The notes under the pieces are model-generated. The model did no database searches. It saw nothing but the letters and a program-made list of their open reading frames with translations, and was not told the DNA's origin. Positions 59,366 through 64,000 of a stretch of DNA of 64,000 bases are shown one piece after another; the first letter of the stretch is position 1, and each line of letters opens with the position of its first letter. Location: assembly GCA_016200005.1 (NCBI GenBank), contig JACQFP010000078.1, positions 81,229-145,228 on the forward strand, in the 5' to 3' direction. The DNA is from Verrucomicrobiota bacterium. GTDB taxonomy: Bacteria; Verrucomicrobiota; Verrucomicrobiia; Limisphaerales; PALSA-1396. Position numbers and translations under genes: made by a program.

Positions 59366-61051
59366 TCATGGCTGCTGCTTCACCGCTCTTATCACCAGCA
59401 ACCAGTCGCCAGGATTGGGGGTCGAGAATTGACAACTGCTTGGCCCGGTGACGGCGGCAGCGAAACTGCGTTCGCCAGTTCGAGGATTGATCCAGACCAT
59501 GGTGGGTGAAGGCGGCAAGACCTCGACTCGCAGTTCAACCGTCCGATCCTCGGGAACGTAAACAATCGTCACGTCCTTTGATTCGGTACGCGCGGCGGCG
59601 ATGAAGCGGCGCGGTTCCTTGTCACCGGGTTGATGGAACACCAATTCTGGAGCGGGCCGGAGTTGCCAGTACTCGATGGCGTCGAAAAAATCCGACAAGG
59701 TTGCCATTTGATTGGCCACGGGCATGAACAGGGACTTATTCCAAAGCGGGAGTTTCCTTTTTGAACTTTTGTCTTTTGGCTTGGTGTCCTCGGTCCAGCC
59801 CTGAACACCGTAGGCGCCATAGCTGACACCGGCAGTCGGCGCAATCAGCAAGCTCCAATAAAGGGCGCGACGCACGGATTCCGCGCTGGTCCTTTCCGCG
59901 GGTGGTGTCGGCCATTCGTTTTCGTACGGCGGCGCGACATTGATGAGCGGACGAAATGGTTTCTTTCTCCATTCGTTCACCAACGGACCGGCCACCGCCC
60001 ATTTGAGGGTGTCGTCGTTGATCCCCTGTCCGCTTTGATAACCAAAAAGGTCAACCCAGGTTTCGCCGCGAAACTCGTCCAGCACCCAATCCGTTTCGCC
60101 GGGGAAAAGCAGAACCGGCGCATGTGCCCGTTCGCCGAAAACCGCGCGACCGATGCGCTTCCAGCGGGCGACGTTGCCACCGAGTGTGTTGCCTTCGCAC
60201 GTGAGCAACCAGACCACGTTGTTGGCGCCCCATCGAGCCACTTGATACCGCAGGAGCAGGACGACCTGAGCTTCGGGCAGCGATGACAACTTGTTGGTTG
60301 TTGACGGGTCATTCTCGCGAAACGGAACGATGGCGCTCAGGATTCCAGCCCTGTCCAGCCCGTCCAATTTCTCATCGAGCTTCTGGAAAAAGCCGGGATT
60401 CAATTCGATGCGCTGGTTTCCCGTGAAGGCCGTTTGTTTCTTTACGTCCACACCGGGGGCCGCGACCCATTGTGCGACGGTGAATTTCTGAAGCGTGCGT
60501 GCGCCAACGTACGCGTTCCAATCTCCCGGCTCAGCGCGCTGTGGACCGTTCCAGACCGTGTCCGCCAGCCAGAAAAAGGGTGTGCCATCCGTGTGTTCAA
60601 GATGGCGATGGTCGCTGGCCACGCGCACCGGGCCGTGTTGATGAAAGCGCGAGTTCCCAACCATCGCCGTGCAGAGAAACTCCCCCGTTTGATTGTGCAG
60701 GTTGGGGTTGGTGGTATCGGAGCAAATGGTTCGGTAACTCCATTTGCCGGGCGTCTTGGGCGCAAAGCGGACACGCCAGATTTTATCGCCATCCCAAAAG
60801 CCGTCCACTTTCGTCGTCTCGCCCGAAGGCGACGTGAACGTCAAACTGAACGCGACGTCTTGCAGCGCGTTCGTGTAGCCGACCTTGCTCTTGAAGGATT
60901 GCTCGAAACGCTGCCAAGTGGCGACCGTCGGTATCTTTTTTGAACTGGCTGCGGTGTTGCACCATGTCGCCGACATGAGGAGCAGGAAACAGAGGAGAAC
61001 CCATTTTCCGCGCGACTCACATGGTGTGTGCGAAAATTCACGGCGATCCAT
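59366..61051 (-). CDS. DUF5060/DUF4038-type glycoside hydrolase
   Basis: 561 residues from ATG 61051. A membrane/signal segment (GKWVLLCFLLLMSATWCNTA) leads to a DUF5060-type beta domain (VGYTNALQDVAFSLTFTSPS, FWDGDKIWRVRFAPKTPGKW). The DUF4038-type barrel follows: HTDGTPFFWLADTVWNGPQR, VLLLRYQVARWGANNVVWLL with TCEGNT, VLLFPGETDWVLDEFRGETW and RRALYWSLLIAPTAGVSYGA with YGVQGW. A small beta C-terminal domain ends it (VPEDRTVELRVEVLPPSPTM). This layout matches the GH140-type family acting on plant-derived polysaccharides. The catalytic pair could be Glu in CEGNT and Asp/Glu further on. Secreted. Confidence 0.85.
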   Translation of the reverse strand: MDRREFSHTPCESRGKWVLLCFLLLMSATWCNTAASSKKIPTVATWQRFEQSFKSKVGYTNALQDVAFSLTFTSPSGETTKVDGFWDGDKIWRVRFAPKTPGKWSYRTICSDTTNPNLHNQTGEFLCTAMVGNSRFHQHGPVRVASDHRHLEHTDGTPFFWLADTVWNGPQRAEPGDWNAYVGARTLQKFTVAQWVAAPGVDVKKQTAFTGNQRIELNPGFFQKLDEKLDGLDRAGILSAIVPFRENDPSTTNKLSSLPEAQVVLLLRYQVARWGANNVVWLLTCEGNTLGGNVARWKRIGRAVFGERAHAPVLLFPGETDWVLDEFRGETWVDLFGYQSGQGINDDTLKWAVAGPLVNEWRKKPFRPLINVAPPYENEWPTPPAERTSAESVRRALYWSLLIAPTAGVSYGAYGVQGWTEDTKPKDKSSKRKLPLWNKSLFMPVANQMATLSDFFDAIEYWQLRPAPELVFHQPGDKEPRRFIAAARTESKDVTIVYVPEDRTVELRVEVLPPSPTMVWINPRTGERSFAAAVTGPSSCQFSTPNPGDWLLVIRAVKQQP

Positions 61052-61148
61052 AAAGGGTTTAATCTCTGGGTTCAATCACGGCGCATGAGACAACAAACCG
61101 CGCGCAGTGTCAAACCGACGGATGAACCGGACGGAAGCCGGCGGCGAA

Positions 61149-61931
61149 TCATCTCGCGCGAACGGTCACGGTATCACCAATCTTCAGGCCGAACTCTTGA
61201 ACTGCTGAGCCGCCGTTGACTGCGATTTCGAGAAAGCCACTCGAACCGATGACGCCGACCGGCTTGCCGACCGGCACCGCCTGATAAAAATCTTTCAACA
61301 GACAAAGTCGCTTCTGCTTCGCAAAAATGCCGAGCAAGGATGGTTTAAGCTGAGCGATCAGTTCGGCGTTGATGTTCGTAATCGCGTTGCCGAAGTGGTC
61401 GAGGTAAATGACTTCACCTTGAACCATTCCGTGATGCGGTCGTGGACTCCGCCAGTTCAAGCGCACGAACTCATTTTGCTTTGGACCAAGCTTGCCGATG
61501 TCGATGCCCTTGCACAGATGCGCCGCTACGGGCGCAAAGACATCGCGCCCGTGAAACGTATGGCTGACCGGTGTTCGGAAGAACGCCTCGTTTGTGAGCA
61601 GGCGGATGGTTTTGATTTTCTCCCGTGCCAACGCCAACGACAGCACGCCATCGTCCGGTCCGACAAAGAAATAATCGTTTGTTTGCACCGCAATGGCGCG
61701 GCGCGCGCTCCCCACGCCGGGATCGACGACCGCAACATGGACCGTTTTGCGCGGGAAAAATCGATAGCTCGCCGCCAAAGCAAATGCGCCGGCGCGAATA
61801 TCCCCGGCAGGAATCTCGTGCGAGATGTCCACCACCTGCGCGCGCGGAGCAATGCCAAGGATGACGCCCTTCATCGTCCCCACGAACCAGTCGCGCGTGC
61901 CGAAGTCGGTGGTGAGTGTGATGAGTTGCAC
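61149..61931 (-). CDS. S-adenosylmethionine hydrolase/hydroxide adenosyltransferase family (DUF62)
   Basis: 260 residues from GTG 61931. LITLTTDFGTRDWFVGTMKG starts the N-terminal domain, then VVDISHEIPAGDIRAGAFAL, VHVAVVDPGVGSARRAIAVQ, NDYFFVGPDDGVLSLAL and HTFHGRDVFAPVAAHL follow, the full DUF62 set with the Asp-Arg-His residues of SAM hydroxide adenosyltransferase. The C-terminal domain has GEVIYLDHFGNAITNI. It cleaves SAM to adenosine and methionine (known for family members). Extension to 62018 would overlap the adjacent sigma gene, so GTG 61931 was chosen; its stop codon lies in the intergenic region next to the GH gene. Confidence 0.9.
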   Translation of the reverse strand: MQLITLTTDFGTRDWFVGTMKGVILGIAPRAQVVDISHEIPAGDIRAGAFALAASYRFFPRKTVHVAVVDPGVGSARRAIAVQTNDYFFVGPDDGVLSLALAREKIKTIRLLTNEAFFRTPVSHTFHGRDVFAPVAAHLCKGIDIGKLGPKQNEFVRLNWRSPRPHHGMVQGEVIYLDHFGNAITNINAELIAQLKPSLLGIFAKQKRLCLLKDFYQAVPVGKPVGVIGSSGFLEIAVNGGSAVQEFGLKIGDTVTVRAR

Positions 61932-61975
61932 TAGCTTAAGATAACTCGGACGGCATTGCGTTGGAAGCTTCGAAG

Positions 61976-63454
61976 TTATTGCGCAGTCGGCGGTGGAACT
62001 AGATGCTTTTTTTCCCAATCATCAAAGTTGCCGTCTTGAGAATAATGGATTTCGGAGTGACCATCGGCAAAACCGTACGCGCGATTCCACCCGCCTCGGT
62101 AACTCGGCCATGCTTGTTTTTCCCGTAGCACAATGACGTTCTGCGCATTGGTTATCGTGTTGAGTGATCCTTGGTAGGCAATCTCATAGTGATCCGGCGT
62201 CAAGCCGTACTTGGGTTTGCCTGGCAGATATTCTTCTGGCTTCAGATTGTGCTCCGCCTTGGCTTCATCACCGAGGAAGGGCAGCGCTTGTTCAAAGCGC
62301 GTCGGAAATCGATTTTGGTTTTGATCGGCGTAAAGATAGAATGCTAGCAACCACTGTTTGGTGTACTCCATCTTGGCTATTCCCTCCTTCTTCTGGTCTT
62401 CGACGGCAGGATCGTCTTCTTTTGTTTGAGTATTCTTCGCCGAATCAGCCAACGCTGCCCGCAACCGACGATTCTCGTCTCTCAACGTGCCAAGTTCGTT
62501 GGTCTGCTGGCGGAGCAATCCAATCTGGCCACGAAGCCGTGCCAATTCGCGCAATCGTTCGTCAGGTGACGAACTCCTTGATTGGGTGAGCAAATCCGAA
62601 AGACGCTGAGTTTCGGCTGTCAATTGAGCTACACGGTCGGTTTGCTGCCGCAGCGCTTCGTCCTTCTCGCGCAATTTGGTCTGGGCCTGCTGTTGAATCA
62701 CCAATGAGGTCGCCACTGTGGTGACCACGATCGCGCTGACAATTCCAGCTTTGAGTTTTGTTGTAGCCATAAGTTTCAAAAGAGTGAGTGTGGTTCCCGT
62801 TCCCGCCGCCGCGCCCGCAAGCGATGCGCTCGCGAGTGTTGCCGCCAATCCTGCGGGTGCGACTTGAATCGCATGGACTGGGAGCGCAGTTGAGAGAGCC
62901 ACGGCGGACGTCGTCACGCCGCGGCGAGTGAGCCGGGCACGGAGTTTTTCCAACGCACGAGCGACGCGCTTGCGGGCGGCGTCTTCATTTGAGCCAAGCG
63001 CATGGCCGACTTCCGCCAGGCTGCGTTGCTCGAAAAAGCGGAGCAACAAGGCGTCGCGGTCGTTGCGCCCAAGTTCGTCAAGGGCCTCGTCGAGCAGCGG
63101 ACGGATTTGTTCCCAATCGGGAGCGGTTTCGGAATCGAGTGTGTTCATGGCCACGGCCTCCTGTTCGCGCTCCACGCGACGGCGCTCGGTGCGGAGCAAT
63201 TGCGCGGCGGCGTAACGCGTCGCGCGGTGAAGCCAGCCCGCCAGCACGACGCCCTCCGGCAGGGAGCGGGCCTTGCGAGCAAGGTCGGTAAAGACCAGTT
63301 GCGCCACGTCTTCTGCGAGGTGCGCGTCACCGCCGATGCGCCGGAGCGCGACGGAATAAACGAGGTTCACGTAACGCGCGACCAGTTCGCCGAAGGCGGC
63401 TTCGGAACCATCGGTGACGTAGCGGCGCAAGAGTTTTCGGTCATCCAGCATCAC
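61976..63454 (-). CDS. ECF sigma factor fused to membrane anchor, coiled coil and pseudopilin-like tail
   Basis: 492 residues. Region 2: SEAAFGELVARYVNLVYSVA and DVAQLVFTDLARKARSLPEG; region 4: RDALLLRFFEQRSLAEVGHA and NEDAARKRVARALEKLRARL. Then an Ala/Thr-rich hydrophobic stretch, a membrane helix (GIVSAIVVTTVATSLVIQQ) and a long coiled coil (LREKDEALRQQTDRVAQLTA, LRGQIGLLRQQTNELGTLRD). The last 130 residues (LLAFYLYADQNQNRFPTRFE to YGFADGHSEIHYSQ) resemble the globular part of type II/DUF1559 pseudopilins with its H-x-DG-type ending. Same architecture as the protein at 28673 with a different C-terminal domain. ATG 63451 is an alternative start. Confidence 0.8.
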   Translation of the reverse strand: MMLDDRKLLRRYVTDGSEAAFGELVARYVNLVYSVALRRIGGDAHLAEDVAQLVFTDLARKARSLPEGVVLAGWLHRATRYAAAQLLRTERRRVEREQEAVAMNTLDSETAPDWEQIRPLLDEALDELGRNDRDALLLRFFEQRSLAEVGHALGSNEDAARKRVARALEKLRARLTRRGVTTSAVALSTALPVHAIQVAPAGLAATLASASLAGAAAGTGTTLTLLKLMATTKLKAGIVSAIVVTTVATSLVIQQQAQTKLREKDEALRQQTDRVAQLTAETQRLSDLLTQSRSSSPDERLRELARLRGQIGLLRQQTNELGTLRDENRRLRAALADSAKNTQTKEDDPAVEDQKKEGIAKMEYTKQWLLAFYLYADQNQNRFPTRFEQALPFLGDEAKAEHNLKPEEYLPGKPKYGLTPDHYEIAYQGSLNTITNAQNVIVLREKQAWPSYRGGWNRAYGFADGHSEIHYSQDGNFDDWEKKHLVPPPTAQ

Positions 63455-63507
63455 GTTTCACCCAATATACAGCCGCACGACGGCAAAACCGGACATAAAA
63501 AAGCGAA

Positions 63508-63529
63508 TCCTCCCCCGGGGAGAGGGTGA
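63508..63529. repeat. Half CTCTCCC/GGGAGAG palindrome
   Basis: CCTCCCCCGGGGAGAGGGTG keeps only the right half of the common core. It lies upstream of the second fused sigma gene. Confidence 0.55.
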
Positions 63530-63608
63530 ATTGTTCGCCGGTTCACGAAATAGCGTGCGCTGGAGTTGGCGGTGAGTCATCGAGCAAGCTGAGGACGGAC
63601 AACTGCAA

Positions 63609-63642
63609 CTCCCTCTCCTTGGGGAGAGGGTGAGGTGAGGGA
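63609..63642. repeat. CTCTCCC/GGGAGAG palindrome
   Basis: Core CCCTCTCCTTGGGGAGAGGG followed by TGAGGTGAGGGAGG. About 80 nt from the half copy at 63508, on the same gene-free stretch. Confidence 0.75.
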
Positions 63643-63751
63643 GGTTGTTAAATATTTTTCAACGCAGAGCCGCCAAGCTGCCAAGGGGCAGGGAAAACTG
63701 GAGAGCTTCTCTGGGTCTTCGCGCCTTGCTGACTTCTCAACGCGACTGCGT

Positions 63752-63808
63752 GTTGGAGTTCAAGCTTCAGCTTGTCCGCGCCCGCCACGCTAAAGCGTGA
63801 ACTCCAAC
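63752..63808. repeat. Y-shaped palindromic repeat (GTTGGAGTTC type)
   Basis: Outer stem GTTGGAGTTCA / TGAACTCCAAC with inner hairpins AAGCTTCAGCTT and CACGCTAAAGCGTG. Related in outer stem to 43561 but with other loops. The stretch 63455-64000 around it holds no gene that I can support; besides repeats it should contain the promoter of the minus-strand sigma gene. Confidence 0.7.
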
Positions 63809-64000
63809 CGGAACTCGAAGCCGTCGTGGAGTCGGCGGTGCTGGTGCTCGTCTAGTGATGTAGCAGCCGACGTAAGGAGAACTCCACCAACGCAAAGTTG
63901 GAGCTTCGGCGCCATGAACCTGGTAGGGTGACGCTCATCTTGGCTGTGCGGACGCAGCGTGACCGTCTAAGGCTTGGTGCTTGCGAGCCCGTTAAGGAGA

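Noticed and set aside
43561..63808. CRISPR array
   Set aside because: The short repeats are palindromic, scattered kilobases apart and not regularly spaced; no cas gene is present.

Overview
The window is a chromosomal stretch of a high-GC, free-living bacterium that is most likely a member of the Verrucomicrobia (Limisphaerales / Pedosphaera-like). This is inferred from gene content: a DUF1501 plus cytochrome-c/DUF1549/DUF1553 gene pair, two ECF sigma factors fused to membrane and coiled-coil segments, a DUF5060/DUF4038 glycoside hydrolase, an LRR protein ending in the FYRVR-type tail common in that group, and very many palindromic intergenic repeats. No rRNA, tRNA, CRISPR array or prophage is visible.

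Layout. 1-2.1 kb: the end of a GH43-like glycosidase and a sodium:solute symporter. 2.1-2.9 kb: no gene. 2.9-12.0 kb: housekeeping genes (bS18, bL33, a DksA-like protein, FolE2, an exo/endonuclease/phosphatase-family protein, a DUF2314 protein, a Ser/Thr kinase-like protein, ComF, AccD, a split UxaA-type dehydratase, an SDR). 12.1-17.6 kb: a branched-chain amino-acid ABC operon (livK-H-M-G-F on the minus strand) interrupted by two small four-helix-bundle genes, each framed by inverted repeats. 17.8-28.2 kb: two RND efflux systems; the first permease carries an in-frame stop, the second an in-frame palindromic insertion. Between them lies a compact AT-richer three-gene cassette ending in an HNH-type nuclease. 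28.2-36 kb: a membrane-anchored ECF sigma factor with a secretin-like C-terminus, then a DUF1553/DUF1501 operon split by a DUF559 nuclease gene bracketed by palindromes. 36-42 kb: an MscS channel and a probable operon of B12/radical-SAM protein, HAD phosphatase, an unrecognised enzyme and a PfkB kinase. 42-47 kb: a chimeric TPR fragment, a PAS histidine kinase with its LuxR-type regulator, and NTF2/cupin proteins. 47-57 kb: TPR, LRR, cupin, GNAT, ECF sigma, DUF3455-TIGR03118, tautomerase, ABM, DUF1272, carboxymuconolactone-decarboxylase-like and PhzF genes, mostly small and on the plus strand. 57-64 kb: a large TPR protein, a glycoside hydrolase, a SAM hydrolase-family protein, a second membrane-anchored ECF sigma factor and a gene-free, repeat-rich end.

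The strongest theme is mobile small genes inside operons. Two four-helix-bundle (23S rRNA intervening-sequence-protein family) genes and one DUF559 nuclease gene each sit in the gap between two genes of an operon and are bracketed by palindromic or inverted repeats. The repeat arms are read into the neighbouring proteins: the last six residues of LivM, residues 7-16 of LivH, and an internal loop of the second RND pump. This looks like a class of non-autonomous or self-mobilising elements that insert without breaking co-transcription. Function assignments rest on reading translated motifs; no database search was possible.
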